A stretch of DNA of 64,000 bases from an uncultured Alphaproteobacteria bacterium (GTDB lineage Bacteria > Pseudomonadota > Alphaproteobacteria > Caulobacterales > Caulobacteraceae), in assembly GCA_903860975.1 (NCBI GenBank), contig CAIOSI010000014.1, positions 33,357-97,356 on the forward strand. Direction: 5' to 3'. The notes below the pieces were generated by a model. The model did not search any database. It worked only from the letters and a program-made list of their open reading frames with translations, and was not told where the DNA came from. Position numbers and translations under genes: made by a program. How positions within the stretch are numbered: position 1 is the stretch's first letter; each line of letters starts with the position of its first letter. Shown in pieces: positions 7,309 to 15,989 of this stretch.

Positions 7309-8952
7309 CTAGCCTGCCGTCCAGATTCTCCGGGCAGGCTCCAAGGCCTCGAGAGGCTGAGACCGATCACCGCCCTGAGGCAGGCTGGGGGTGGGCCACT
7401 GGAGCGATGGCGTAGCCTTGCCGAACAGCCATCCCTGCCCCAACGCCGCGCCCATGCGCATGACGGCCCGGGCTGTCTCCTCATTCTCGATCATCTCGGC
7501 GATCACGGCGATTCCCAAATCACGGCACATATTGACAACGTGCTGTACGATCACGCGATCGCGTGGTGCCTCGGTGAGCGTGCGGATATAGCGGCCATCA
7601 ATTTTCACAACATCGACATTCAGCAGACGCAGATAGTCGAGCGATGCTGCGCCAGCGCCGAAATCATCGAGGCATACCGTGTGGCCGCCAGCCTGCAATT
7701 GGCCGATCAAATCGTTCGCAGCGTCCAGCGCCTTAAGCGCATGGGTTTCCGTAATTTCGATGATTAGGCGCTTCCTGAGTTCAGGCTGCGCAGCCGTGAG
7801 CGCCAGAAGACTATCGACCATGCCAGGCTCGACGAGTGATCGTCCGCTGAGGTTCACCGCGATCTGTGCCGTGGCTTCGCCGCGTAGCGTTTCGACCACG
7901 CTTGCGAACACCGCAGCGTCGAACGCGGTGATCATGTCCAGTTCTTCGGCCAACCGGATCGTATCTTCCGGATGCGTACCGTCATCGAAGCGAGCCAGCG
8001 CCTCAAAATGATGAAGTCTCCGTGTCGTCAGATGGACGATAGGCTGGAACACCAGCTCGATATGACCTTGCTGGACCGCTTCGCGAAGCGCTTGGGCCCG
8101 TTGGAGAATCGTCTGCAAAGCTGTCCGAAATCCATCTGCGGCCGCGGCCGGACCGGCCTCGATATGCCGATCTAGCGCAACGCGAATCGCCCGCAGGTTC
8201 AGGTTCGGTTCGGCATCGGCCGAAAGAGGGCTCGTTGCGGCCTTCACCTGAACGCCGGTGATCGCGCTCAGCCGTTCCATGGGAAGGCGCGTGTCGGCCG
8301 ACCTGACCAAAGCGAACCGATCCGTCGCAAGTTCAGCGGCAGCGAACCCGCCGTGAGCGGTGACGCGAAGCACTTCGATTAAGTCTCGCCGCGCATCCTT
8401 GGCCTCGGCGGTGGAAAGGCGCGCGCTGGCCGCCGCAAATCCAGATGTCTCCAAGAGGTCCAAATGTAACGTTGAACCGACGGCCGCCGCCTCCTGCATG
8501 AGCATGCGGCTTAGAGCCTCGAACTCGCTTCGACCAAGCAAGGGTCCGTCGGTGACAGCAGGCGTTGGCGCATCGATGGGGGTGCGGCGAAAGACACACG
8601 ACAAGCCTGCGCCTACGAATGGCTGTCGAAAAACGGATAACTCGCCGCCTGTGCCCGCACGGTCCTTGGCGCCAGACAATGATCGCAGGCATATGCCTCC
8701 GCGGCGCTCGCCCGGTTTGATGTCTGCAAGAATCTGGCTCACCACCCGTGCGTCGTCCGGGTCAAGGAACTCGTGCCACGATCGGCCCACGACCTTGTCA
8801 ACGTCCACGCCCAAGACCTGCTTCGTGGCCCCGGCAACGAAGGTGATGGCGCCCCCATTGGCCACCTCGAAGGCCAAGTCAGCAGACGCAAAAGCAACCC
8901 CCAGCAACTGGACGAGGTCGGGGGGCCTGGCTTTTGGCTGCATCTGAGGCAC
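7309..8952 (-). CDS. PAS-EAL cyclic-di-GMP phosphodiesterase
   Basis: A 547-residue soluble signalling protein. Residues about 15-125 resemble a PAS sensor domain (FEVANGGAITFVAGATKQVLG, then VGRSWHEFLDPDD). The middle is a weakly defined, possibly degenerate GGDEF-like or spacer region, and residues about 295-520 form an EAL domain that hydrolyses c-di-GMP. The metal and catalytic residues appear intact: EAL at 317-319, Asn 367, Glu 402 (ITE), Asp 429-430, Lys 450, Glu 486 and Gln 506. The usual DDFGTG loop reads DDFGAG, a mild change. It ends 54 nt from the IS3 remnant and appears to be the first chromosomal gene beyond the island. Probably active. Confidence 0.88.
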   Translation of the reverse strand: MPQMQPKARPPDLVQLLGVAFASADLAFEVANGGAITFVAGATKQVLGVDVDKVVGRSWHEFLDPDDARVVSQILADIKPGERRGGICLRSLSGAKDRAGTGGELSVFRQPFVGAGLSCVFRRTPIDAPTPAVTDGPLLGRSEFEALSRMLMQEAAAVGSTLHLDLLETSGFAAASARLSTAEAKDARRDLIEVLRVTAHGGFAAAELATDRFALVRSADTRLPMERLSAITGVQVKAATSPLSADAEPNLNLRAIRVALDRHIEAGPAAAADGFRTALQTILQRAQALREAVQQGHIELVFQPIVHLTTRRLHHFEALARFDDGTHPEDTIRLAEELDMITAFDAAVFASVVETLRGEATAQIAVNLSGRSLVEPGMVDSLLALTAAQPELRKRLIIEITETHALKALDAANDLIGQLQAGGHTVCLDDFGAGAASLDYLRLLNVDVVKIDGRYIRTLTEAPRDRVIVQHVVNMCRDLGIAVIAEMIENEETARAVMRMGAALGQGWLFGKATPSLQWPTPSLPQGGDRSQPLEALEPARRIWTAG

Positions 8953-9484
8953 GATCTACCTATGAACGGCCCGACCATGTGCTGGGGCTCAATGCATTCT
9001 TGCATGCCGCCCTTACCGGGACCTTGAGATGCGCTCAGCCCTCAATGTTATTTTTCAGGGACTTTCTGTCTTTAGCAGAGGGTTCAGATGGTCGGCGGCT
9101 TGCCCCACGCCGAAGCTCGTCCGAGACAATGGCGAACATCTGGTTCCAGGGATCCAGAGCATCGACGATTTGCAAATCAGCATTGTCTTTACGCCCCAAT
9201 AGGGCGGAAAGCGTGACAGGCGTCTTCCGCTTGGAATCACAGCATCGATTTGGGCGTTTGCTGTGAGATCGGTTCCGAGCTCGGCGTTCCCCGCGGGGGA
9301 CGCCGTTCTCTTATTCAACCCTGTCAAAAGTCGCGCGCCAGCCCTCACGCGCGCCTCACGAAGCAGTGGCTGAAATCCAGAATCACGGGCAATAAGTCTG
9401 CGCCTCCCGTACCCTCGATCTTGCCTCATCGAGACGGGAACGGTCAGACAAATCCACAGCCAGCAAGGCCTCAAGGTCACCGAC
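8953..9484. other. Intergenic stretch without a recognised gene
   Basis: About 530 nt upstream of the EAL gene. A minus-strand frame at 9055-9480 is open, but its translation is rich in Arg, Pro and Ser without a recognisable domain, and it has no ribosome binding site that I can see. The stretch probably holds the EAL gene promoter. I see nothing else I can support. Confidence 0.5.
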
Positions 9485-9688
9485 GTGAAACGCTCAATTC
9501 GGACCGCTGCAACACCCGTTTTCGTCCTCGCCGCATTTCAAATGCCGTTCCTTGCTCTGACGGCCTGCGACAAGGCCAAGCCGCGCAATCTGCCGCCGGA
9601 CCCAATGGCGGTTGCGCCGATGGCCGATGTCGCACCGGTCGATTCCAAAGAACTGCCCAAGGTCCCAGCCAAGCGAACGCCCCCTTAG
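9485..9688 (+). CDS. Small putative lipoprotein
   Basis: A 67-residue product starting at GTG. It has a basic N-terminus (MKRSIR), a hydrophobic stretch and a lipobox-like LTAC at residues 25-28, followed by a short Pro/Ala/Lys-rich tail. That is the layout of a small lipid-anchored periplasmic peptide. I do not recognise a family. No strong ribosome binding site precedes the GTG. It lies upstream of the small heat-shock gene in the same direction but with a 200-nt gap, so it is probably a separate unit. Confidence 0.5.
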   Translation: MKRSIRTAATPVFVLAAFQMPFLALTACDKAKPRNLPPDPMAVAPMADVAPVDSKELPKVPAKRTPP

Positions 9689-9832
9689 ATTCGCCCGATC
9701 ATCGCCAACAGCCGCCCCTCAACGCCGCAAGGGCGGTAAGGGATGGCTTGCTGCTGCAAGCCATTGCGCTCTGCGTCACACCATGGAGGCTCGCATTGCA
9801 AAAAGGCAGGCCGCTCCCCAAATAGCCGTTGT

Positions 9833-9902
9833 CCGGTCAAGCCGCGCCCTTGTTGGGCGGCCTGACCGGAGAGTCGCTTTCGACAAGGACTCCTTGAGGA
9901 TG
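9833..9902 (+). promoter_or_regulatory. ROSE-like RNA thermometer candidate in the hsp20 leader
   Basis: The leader folds into successive hairpins. A long one pairs 9833-9849 with 9855-9869 (CCGGTCA... / ...TGACCGG), a short GTCG/CGAC hairpin covers 9873-9884, and a 3' element GACTCCTTGAGGATG embeds both the ribosome binding site GAGG and the start codon in a weak stem. The last element closely resembles the conserved 3' hairpin of ROSE thermometers found before small heat-shock genes in alphaproteobacteria. Inference from sequence only. Confidence 0.6.
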
Positions 9903-10322
9903 AACAGGTCGGTACTTTTCGACAGCCCCTTCCTTTTGGGGTTCGAACACACCCGTAGTCTCGTCGAGCGTGCCGCCAAGGCCGCCGCTGAGAGCTATCC
10001 GCCCTACAACGTGGAAGATCGTGGGGACGGCGGAATTCGGATTACCTTGGCTGTCGCGGGCTTTTCGCCCGACCAGTTGGAGGTGACCGTTGAAGATCGC
10101 CAGCTGACGATCGCAGGGCGGCGCGATGATAACCTCACCCGACCGGAGGATGCGTTCCTGCATCGCGGGATCGCCGCCCGAGGCTTCATTCGCAGCTTTG
10201 TCCTCGCCGATGGCATGGTCGTGGAGGAGGCGTGCCTGGAACACGGCCTGCTGCATATCGATCTTAGCCGTCCTGAGCCCGAAAAACGGATCCTCAGAAT
10301 ACAGATCCGATCTGGGTCCTAA
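9900..10322 (+). CDS. Small heat-shock protein, Hsp20/alpha-crystallin family
   Basis: A 140-residue ATP-independent chaperone that holds unfolding proteins. The alpha-crystallin domain is clear, from YPPYNVEDRGDGGIRITLAVAG through VEDRQLTIAGRR to the beta-strand ending GLLHIDLSRPEPEKR, and it is followed by a C-terminal IxI-type motif (LRIQIRSGS) used for oligomer assembly. The ATG at 9900 lies directly behind GAGG in a structured leader. An upstream open extension to 9612 is spurious. The DUF1150 gene follows in the same direction, as commonly seen for hsp20 genes in this class, and a tiny open frame lies between them. Confidence 0.95.
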   Translation: MNRSVLFDSPFLLGFEHTRSLVERAAKAAAESYPPYNVEDRGDGGIRITLAVAGFSPDQLEVTVEDRQLTIAGRRDDNLTRPEDAFLHRGIAARGFIRSFVLADGMVVEEACLEHGLLHIDLSRPEPEKRILRIQIRSGS

Positions 10323-10357
10323 GTCGAGAAAATGGGACGATAAAAGGAGGCGGTCGG

Positions 10358-10420
10358 ATGGCCGACGTCTCGACAATCGAGCGAAGGGCTGAACCTGCCG
10401 CCGCTCGAAGCGTTGCGTAA
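10358..10420 (+). CDS. Possible 20-residue leader or microprotein between hsp20 and DUF1150
   Basis: An ATG at 10358 is preceded by a perfect AAAAGGAGG ribosome binding site (10342-10350) and the frame stops with TAA at 10418-10420. The product would be about 20 residues (starts MADVSTIERRAE). Its stop codon directly abuts AAAGGAGG, the ribosome binding site of the DUF1150 gene, so translation of the two would be coupled. I do not recognise the peptide. The strength and spacing of the signal argue that ribosomes initiate here. Confidence 0.45.
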   Translation: MADVSTIERRAEPAAARSVA

Positions 10421-10433
10421 AAAGGAGGTGCTC

Positions 10434-10691
10434 ATGATGACGCCTATTCTCACAACTGAAGCCTTCGCTGCCTTAGGTGGCCCTAACCTCGTCTATGTGC
10501 GCCCAGTCAGCGCAGCCGAAGTTCTGGCCAATGTGCCATCCTCTCAAATCCAGGGCTTTGAGCTAAGCCCGGGCCAGACGCTTTATGCGTTGCATCGCGC
10601 TGATGGCGAACGCTTGGCGGTTCTGACCGATCGCGACTCTGCGGTCGCCGCCGCCCTGGCCCACGAGCTGGCGCCGGTTTCAGTCCACTAA
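10434..10691 (+). CDS. DUF1150 family protein
   Basis: An 85-residue protein of unknown function. The sequence FAALGGPNLVYVRPVSAAEV near the start and LYALHRADGERLAVLTDRDSAVAAALAHELAPVSVH at the end match the small DUF1150 family, which is typically encoded right after hsp20 in alphaproteobacteria. ATG at 10434 is chosen because AAGGAGG (10422-10428) lies at ideal spacing; a TTG 21 nt earlier is also in frame. It is co-directional with hsp20, so heat regulation of the pair is likely. Confidence 0.88.
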   Translation: MMTPILTTEAFAALGGPNLVYVRPVSAAEVLANVPSSQIQGFELSPGQTLYALHRADGERLAVLTDRDSAVAAALAHELAPVSVH

Positions 10692-10699
10692 GCGGGCGA

Positions 10700-11173
10700 T
10701 CAGGCCGCCGTCGAATTGTTGACAGGATCTTGCACAAGCAGGGCGTGGATGGCGTCGGCGGTTCGGGCTTGGCGAAGTTGCTGACGCAGCTGCGACTGGC
10801 GAAGAATTCGCGATACCCGAGCGAGTGCTCGCAGATGCTCGACGCCGGTGGAGTCCTTTGGCGCAAAGAGAGCAAAGATCAGGTCCACGGGTTGATCATC
10901 GACCGACTCAAACTCGACCGCGTGATCCAGCCGTACAAACACGCCGCGCAAACGGTTGAGGCCGGCCAGCCGGGCGTGTGGGGCAGCCACTCCGTGGCCT
11001 ACGCCGGTTGAACCGGCTTGTTCCCGCTCGGCAAGCGCGTCCAGCACGTCGCCGGCGTCTAGCCCGAAATTTCGAGCCGCGATCTCGGCAATCAAAGCAA
11101 GCGCTTGGCGTTTATTTGGAGCGCTCACGCGCAGGGCGATCGCGTTGCGATCGAGTAGGTCGCCGATTTGCAT
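10700..11173 (-). CDS. ptsN: PTS IIA-Ntr regulatory protein
   Basis: The terminal phospho-acceptor of the nitrogen phosphotransferase system, which signals nitrogen and potassium status rather than moving sugar. The 157-residue product has the EIIA fold with the phosphorylated histidine in GVAAPHARL (His 66) and the surrounding FGLDAGDVLDALAEREQAGSTGVGHGVA signature. It is the last gene of the rpoN-hpf-ptsN series, 77 nt after hpf, the standard order in proteobacteria. The stop is 8 nt from the convergent DUF1150 stop. Confidence 0.94.
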   Translation of the reverse strand: MQIGDLLDRNAIALRVSAPNKRQALALIAEIAARNFGLDAGDVLDALAEREQAGSTGVGHGVAAPHARLAGLNRLRGVFVRLDHAVEFESVDDQPVDLIFALFAPKDSTGVEHLRALARVSRILRQSQLRQQLRQARTADAIHALLVQDPVNNSTAA

Positions 11174-11250
11174 GATGTTTCTAAAAACGCTCGCACTCGC
11201 CTCGGTCCGTCCCCCTGACGCACCGCCTTAGACGGCGGCTTGAGACCTGC

Positions 11251-11880
11251 TCAAGCCTTGCCGGTTCCGTCTGTGCCGGCCCCGGTCGCCTTGGTGCGTT
11301 CCGGGTCGATCCAGCCGATATTGCCGTCGGGCCGGCGATATACCACGGACAATCCGCCATGCGCGGCGTTTCGAAACACGATTGTTTGAGATTCAGTCAG
11401 ATCGAGTTCCATAACCGCCATTGAAACGGTCATTTCGCCGATTTTCGTCTCGGTCTCAGCGATCACCAGCGGTGCCGGAAAGCTCGCCGCGACCACGTCG
11501 AGTTCGTCGTCGTCAGTCGCGTCGTCTGGGGCTTGCAGCACGTAATAAGCGGCGGTCTCGGCCTGCTTGGCCATTGCCTGGGGATGATGATCCTTCAGCC
11601 TGTTCTTGTAGCGACGTATGCGCTTTTGCATCTTGGCGTTCGCCGCATCGAAGGCCTGATGCGCGTCGCCACCAACACCGTGTGTCATCAGCTGTTGGCC
11701 TGACGCGAGCGTCACAGCGCAGTCGACCCTGAAGGAATGCCCGTCTCGGCTGACCACGACATCGGCAGATCCGCCGCCACGATCGAAGTATTTGCCGATG
11801 CCTAAAGCCAATTCGTCTGAGACCCGCGAACGCAGGGCCTCGCCGACGTCGAGATGTTTGCCTGTGACTTGAACTTGCAT
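11251..11880 (-). CDS. hpf: Ribosome hibernation promoting factor, long form
   Basis: This protein dimerises 70S ribosomes into inactive 100S particles in stationary phase. The N-terminal RaiA/HPF domain starts MQVQVTGKHLDVGEALR and the C-terminal extension (about residues 150-200, IVFRNAAHGGLSVVYRRPDGNIGWIDP) is the dimerisation domain that marks the long form. ATG at 11880 is preferred; a TTG two codons earlier is in frame. Lies between rpoN and ptsN as usual. Confidence 0.95.
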   Translation of the reverse strand: MQVQVTGKHLDVGEALRSRVSDELALGIGKYFDRGGGSADVVVSRDGHSFRVDCAVTLASGQQLMTHGVGGDAHQAFDAANAKMQKRIRRYKNRLKDHHPQAMAKQAETAAYYVLQAPDDATDDDELDVVAASFPAPLVIAETETKIGEMTVSMAVMELDLTESQTIVFRNAAHGGLSVVYRRPDGNIGWIDPERTKATGAGTDGTGKA

Positions 11881-11949
11881 ACGCAATCAACGCGCCCAGC
11901 GCGCCAAGGTGTCAATAAAACTCAAGTTGAGCGCGAAATCTTCGCCTGG

Positions 11950-13455
11950 TCAGGCGTGTTCCTTCAGGCGCCGCCGGCGATCTACCGACGAAGGAATACG
12001 CATGGCCTCGCGATATTTGGCCACCGTGCGGCGTGCAATGTCGACGCCTGCCGACTTCAGAATGTCTACGATTCTGTCGTCAGAGTGGACGTCACGCTCC
12101 TGGGTCTCTGCGTCAATCATCTGGCGGATCTTGTGGCGCACGCTTTCGGCAGAGTGGGCTTCCCCGCCCTCCGACGACTGGATCGCCGAGGTGAAGAAGA
12201 ATTTCATCTCGAAGACACCACGCGGCGTCGCGAGATACTTGTTCGAGGTCACCCGGCTGACCGTAGATTCGTGCATGCCGATGGCGTCGGCGACAGTCTT
12301 CAGGTTCAGCGGGCGAAGGTGTTCGACGCCGAAAGCCAGGAATGCATCCTGCTGGCGCACAATCTCAGATGACACCTTGAGGATCGTTTTAGCCCGCTGA
12401 TCGAGGCTCTTCACCAGCCAACTCGCCTGGGCTGCACAGTCTGAGACAAAGGTTTTTTCCTGGTCGGTGCGCGCTGAAGCGCTAACGCGGGCGTGATAGC
12501 GCTGATCGACGAGGAGGCGTGGAAGCGTCTCGGAATTCAGTTCGACGTGCCAAAGCCCACCCAGGCCCTCGCGGACGTAGACGTCCGGGACGACGCTCTG
12601 GAGGGGTTCACCACCGAAGGCAGAACCAGGACGCGGCGTCAGGGCGCGCAGCTCGGCGACCATATCCTTGAGGTCTTCGTCGTCGACGCCGCATGCGCGT
12701 TTCAAAGCTGGCATGTCATGGCGTGCCAAAAGCAGTAAATTGTCGAGCAGCGCCGCCATGGCCGGATCGTAACGGTTGCGGTCCTTGAGCTGGATCATCA
12801 GGCATTCGCGAACGTCGCGTGCGCATACGCCAACAGGCTCAAAGCCTTGAAGTACAGCCAGGATACGTTCGAGCAGGTCTTGATTACAGCCCAGTCGTTC
12901 GGCGACGTCAGCCAAATCAGCGCGCAAATATCCGCCTTCGTCGACAGCATCGATCAGAACGATCGCAGCCGCAGATTCGGCACCCTTCAGGCCGGAGGCG
13001 GAGAGCTGATCATGCAGGTGTTCATTGAGGGTCTTTTCCCGGCTTTGAGCGCCTTCAAAGCCATCGCCGTCGCCTTCGAAGGAGCCACCTCCGCGGCTGG
13101 CTTTGGACCAATCGATCGAGGCGCCGGCCTCGGCCGCGCCCATGTCATGCTCGCCATCGCCCGTAACCCGTTCGCCAGGAGAGGCGTCATCTCGGTCTGC
13201 GTCGAGCTCGGCGCGGGCACCGGCGTCGTCGATGCGGTCGGTCGAAAGGTCGGCGGCGGCCTCGCTAGGGGCCTCAGCCTCAGGCTCGGAATCGCGCTCG
13301 TCGCGCTGGAGTAACGGGTTACGCTCGAGCTCAGCGTCCACGAAGGCGTCAAGCTCAAGATTCGACAATTGCAGAAGCTTGATCGCTTGCTGCAGCTGCG
13401 GCGTAATGACCAGACCCTGGCCCTGCCGAATCTCAAGACGAGCGCTAAGCGCCAA
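11950..13455 (-). CDS. rpoN: RNA polymerase sigma-54 factor
   Basis: The alternative sigma factor that needs enhancer-binding ATPases to open promoters. All three regions are visible: the Gln/Leu-rich N-terminus (LVITPQLQQAIKLLQLSNLEL), an acidic linker (about residues 60-150), the core-binding and HTH part, and the RpoN box ARRTVAKYREAMRIPSS near the C-terminus. The frame is open to 13509, but homologues begin (M)ALSARLEIRQGQ, which corresponds to a TTG at 13455 with AGGGGG 7-8 nt upstream; that gives 501 residues. In Caulobacter this factor controls flagellum and stalk genes. Confidence 0.95.
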   Translation of the reverse strand: MALSARLEIRQGQGLVITPQLQQAIKLLQLSNLELDAFVDAELERNPLLQRDERDSEPEAEAPSEAAADLSTDRIDDAGARAELDADRDDASPGERVTGDGEHDMGAAEAGASIDWSKASRGGGSFEGDGDGFEGAQSREKTLNEHLHDQLSASGLKGAESAAAIVLIDAVDEGGYLRADLADVAERLGCNQDLLERILAVLQGFEPVGVCARDVRECLMIQLKDRNRYDPAMAALLDNLLLLARHDMPALKRACGVDDEDLKDMVAELRALTPRPGSAFGGEPLQSVVPDVYVREGLGGLWHVELNSETLPRLLVDQRYHARVSASARTDQEKTFVSDCAAQASWLVKSLDQRAKTILKVSSEIVRQQDAFLAFGVEHLRPLNLKTVADAIGMHESTVSRVTSNKYLATPRGVFEMKFFFTSAIQSSEGGEAHSAESVRHKIRQMIDAETQERDVHSDDRIVDILKSAGVDIARRTVAKYREAMRIPSSVDRRRRLKEHA

Positions 13456-13950
13456 AACCGCCCCCTGTGGCCTGTTTCTTGCTGGGGACCTTAGAGGGGC
13501 GAAAGCCACCGATTAGTTAATGGCGAGCACAAACCCTGCCGTTGGCCAAATTCTTTTCGCTGATCCTGCCCGAAGCACGATGGCAGGATGAACGGAAATT
13601 GAGACGCGCTGAGCGGCTGGGCCATCACGGCTGAGCTGGAAACCGCCAAGCGGGCCAGCTAGAGCGCCGTTGCCGACCTCATGGCCGAGGCGATGCCGAT
13701 CCGCAAAGAGGCTGACGTGGGCAATGAGCTCGACTGTGTCGCCGGATGGCCCGGACATGGCCTAAATGCGCCATGCCCTCCCGAACGGCCGCAAAATTGC
13801 GGTGGGCTGAAGCGATGAGCAGGCGCGCGCTTCCGCGACCGGTCCGCGAAGCTTGGCGCGCACTGGCGCAGGCTGACGAACGAAAAGGCCCCCGAAATGA
13901 GGATCGCGCGATCCAACATCGCTCGCCCCTCTGGTTCGTTCAAGGCGACG
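13456..13950. other. Gap between lptB and rpoN without a recognised gene
   Basis: About 495 nt separate lptB from rpoN. Short frames exist on both strands but none has a recognisable domain, a good start or consistent codon use. On the plus strand a stretch at about 13640-13950 has coding-like periodicity broken by stops, so it may be a gene remnant. The promoter of rpoN should lie near 13460-13550. Confidence 0.45.
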
Positions 13951-14709
13951 TCAACCGAACGTGTCGCCTAGGTAGACACGCCGGACTTCAGGATCATCGA
14001 CGATCTCGTTTGGAGCGCCCTCGAAGAGTACCTCTCCGGCGTGGATGATCAAGGCGCGGTCGATGATATCCAGCGTCTCACGGACATTATGATCGGTGAT
14101 CAGGATGCCGATGCCACGCTTCTTCAGAAAAGCGATGACGTCGCGAATGTCGGTGATCGCCAGCGGATCGATCCCGGCGAAGGGCTCGTCCAGCAGCATG
14201 AAGGAGGGATCCGAAGCGAGCGCACGAGCGATCTCGACGCGCCGCCGCTCACCGCCAGACAGCGAAATAGCAGGCGCATTTCGCAGATGCTCAATGCGCA
14301 GCTCTTCCAAGAGGTCTGTGACAATGGCTCGCGCGCGATTGCGGTCGCGTTCCCGCAGCTCAACCACCGCCATAACGTTCTCACCGACACTCATTCCGCG
14401 AAAGATTGACGTTTCTTGCGGGAGATAGCCCACGCCCATTCGAGCGCGTTGATACATCGGCTGAGCGGTGATGTTCTCTCCGTCGAGATAAATCGCCCCA
14501 TAGTCGACGGGGATCAGACCGGTAATCATATAAAAACAGGTCGTCTTGCCTGCGCCATTTGGGCCGAGCAGCCCGACGACTTCGCCCCGACGCAGACTCA
14601 GGGATACGCCCTTCACGACAGGCCTGTCGCGAAACGACTTACCGATGTTGTCGACCACCAAGCCTTCGCCAGCGAAGCCAGAAGGCGTGTCGAAGCGTTC
14701 CACCTTCAC
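13951..14709 (-). CDS. lptB: LPS export ABC transporter ATP-binding protein LptB
   Basis: The ATPase that powers extraction of lipopolysaccharide from the inner membrane with LptFG. The 252-residue product has Walker [10 protein letters not shown], a Q-loop (YLPQETSIFRGMSV, typical of LptB), the signature LSGGERRRVEIARAL, Walker B FMLLDEPFAGIDP and an H-loop ILITDHNVRETL. The start is a GTG at 14709; lptA ends 24 nt upstream. Forms an operon with lptC and lptA. LptF/G are not in the window, which is normal. Confidence 0.97.
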   Translation of the reverse strand: MKVERFDTPSGFAGEGLVVDNIGKSFRDRPVVKGVSLSLRRGEVVGLLGPNGAGKTTCFYMITGLIPVDYGAIYLDGENITAQPMYQRARMGVGYLPQETSIFRGMSVGENVMAVVELRERDRNRARAIVTDLLEELRIEHLRNAPAISLSGGERRRVEIARALASDPSFMLLDEPFAGIDPLAITDIRDVIAFLKKRGIGILITDHNVRETLDIIDRALIIHAGEVLFEGAPNEIVDDPEVRRVYLGDTFG

Positions 14710-14733
14710 TCGCTTACCTGCTCCGCGAGCCGC

Positions 14734-15333
14734 TCACTTGGCGGCTTTCTTCGGCATTTCGCCCTGGGTTTCGTCACCGCTCTTGTCGGTGTCCTTTGGA
14801 TAAAACACGCCGCGCGGCCGGGTCTTTGACGTCGGCCCGGTCCCACTTCCCTCGACATGCCCGTCGCCGGTTTGGGTATTGTAGACCATCTTTGTGCCGC
14901 GCATCACGTTTTGGCCGTCAACTGCCGTTACGTCGCCCGTAATCGTCACTGTGGTGGTGGCGGCGTCGTAGAATCCATTGTCGCCGTGCACACGGCGTCC
15001 GTCCGACGATAGGAAGTAGACCGATCCCTTGACTTCAAGGCTGAGAAGGTCGCCACAGGCATTCGTCGAACCCGCTTGAGCGGCCGCAGTCGGCTTGCCT
15101 TTTTTTGTCATTTCCATGTGCGCGATCATGACGTTCGCGCGCAACCGCGAGGAGTCTTGAAGCGCTTCGGGAGATCCCGTCCAAACTTGCGTGCAATCGG
15201 CGTTGTGCATTTCGGCCTGATCGCCAGCGATGTCGATCGGTCCCTTCGCATGCTTGGCCAGCTGCGCCGAAGCGGGCTGGGCAGCCAGGATCGCTGCCGC
15301 CGACAACGCCGACATTGCAATAAGGCTCTTCAT
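14734..15333 (-). CDS. lptA: LPS transport periplasmic protein LptA
   Basis: Periplasmic bridge protein that passes lipopolysaccharide from LptC to LptD. The product (about 199 residues) begins with a signal peptide (MKSLIAMSALSAAAILAAQPASA) and carries the OstA-like beta-jellyroll repeat pattern (IDIAGDQAEMHNADCTQVWTG, TVTITGDVTAVDGQNVMRGTKMVYN). The ATG at 15333 is chosen for a compact signal peptide; a GTG at 15351, overlapping the lptC stop by 4 nt, would add six residues. Followed by lptB. Confidence 0.92.
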   Translation of the reverse strand: MKSLIAMSALSAAAILAAQPASAQLAKHAKGPIDIAGDQAEMHNADCTQVWTGSPEALQDSSRLRANVMIAHMEMTKKGKPTAAAQAGSTNACGDLLSLEVKGSVYFLSSDGRRVHGDNGFYDAATTTVTITGDVTAVDGQNVMRGTKMVYNTQTGDGHVEGSGTGPTSKTRPRGVFYPKDTDKSGDETQGEMPKKAAK

Positions 15334-15347
15334 CGACTGGCTCAGCC

Positions 15348-15986
15348 TCACTTCGGTTGTAGGCGCGCATGGACGCTGCCGGTAAAAACCATCCGCTCGC
15401 CTTTGTCATAGACGCCATAGGACTTCGCCTGGATTTCTCCAAGCGAACCCGCGCCCTGAACCGCGGCCGAACCCTCGACCTCACCGGACTTGATGTCATA
15501 GACCGATTGGGCCGTCTCAAAGGAGCCACGCGCTCCCGATAGGCGAACCCCCCTGTTGACCTCCAACTTTCCCGTGTCTTCGTGGAAGACACCCGCGCCT
15601 GCCGTGATGTGCGTTGGGTCAGGTCCATCTTCATCGATGACCAGGTCTGGCTTGTCGAGGAAAACGCGCTGGTCGTTCTGCGGGTCACGCGTTGCAGTGG
15701 TGGAGGTCAGCACGAAAGGTCGTCCGCGGTTGTCGCGGCCTACGAAGTGCGGGTTCACGAGGCGGATCGGATCGGAAGCGTTGCCTGAGGGCGCACGTTG
15801 GGTCGTTTGAGTTGTGTAGGCCACCGAGGCGGCCAGGCCGATGAAGATCGCGCCGATAAGGGTGGGCAGCACGATCCGCAAAGCCGCTATAATTCGCGAT
15901 CGGCGACGCCAGCGCTGGATGGAAATCCTTCGCCACGACCCGCTTGGTTGGCTCTCAGGAAGCACCATGTCTGAGGCCGCCACCAT
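15348..15986 (-). CDS. lptC: LPS export inner-membrane protein LptC
   Basis: Bitopic inner-membrane protein that receives lipopolysaccharide from LptB2FG and hands it to LptA. A basic N-terminus and one membrane segment (about residues 35-58, AALRIVLPTLIGAIFIGLAASVAY) precede a periplasmic domain with LptC-type beta repeats (PHFVGRDNRGRPFVLTSTTA). A second ATG at 15968 is a plausible alternative start. It sits 3 nt after rnd and overlaps the next frame, so rnd-lptC-lptA-lptB are probably co-transcribed. Confidence 0.9.
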   Translation of the reverse strand: MVAASDMVLPESQPSGSWRRISIQRWRRRSRIIAALRIVLPTLIGAIFIGLAASVAYTTQTTQRAPSGNASDPIRLVNPHFVGRDNRGRPFVLTSTTATRDPQNDQRVFLDKPDLVIDEDGPDPTHITAGAGVFHEDTGKLEVNRGVRLSGARGSFETAQSVYDIKSGEVEGSAAVQGAGSLGEIQAKSYGVYDKGERMVFTGSVHARLQPK

Positions 15987-15989
15987 TCG

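Noticed and set aside
9055..9480. 141-codon minus-strand frame upstream of the EAL gene
   Set aside because: No domain, low-complexity composition and no ribosome binding site.
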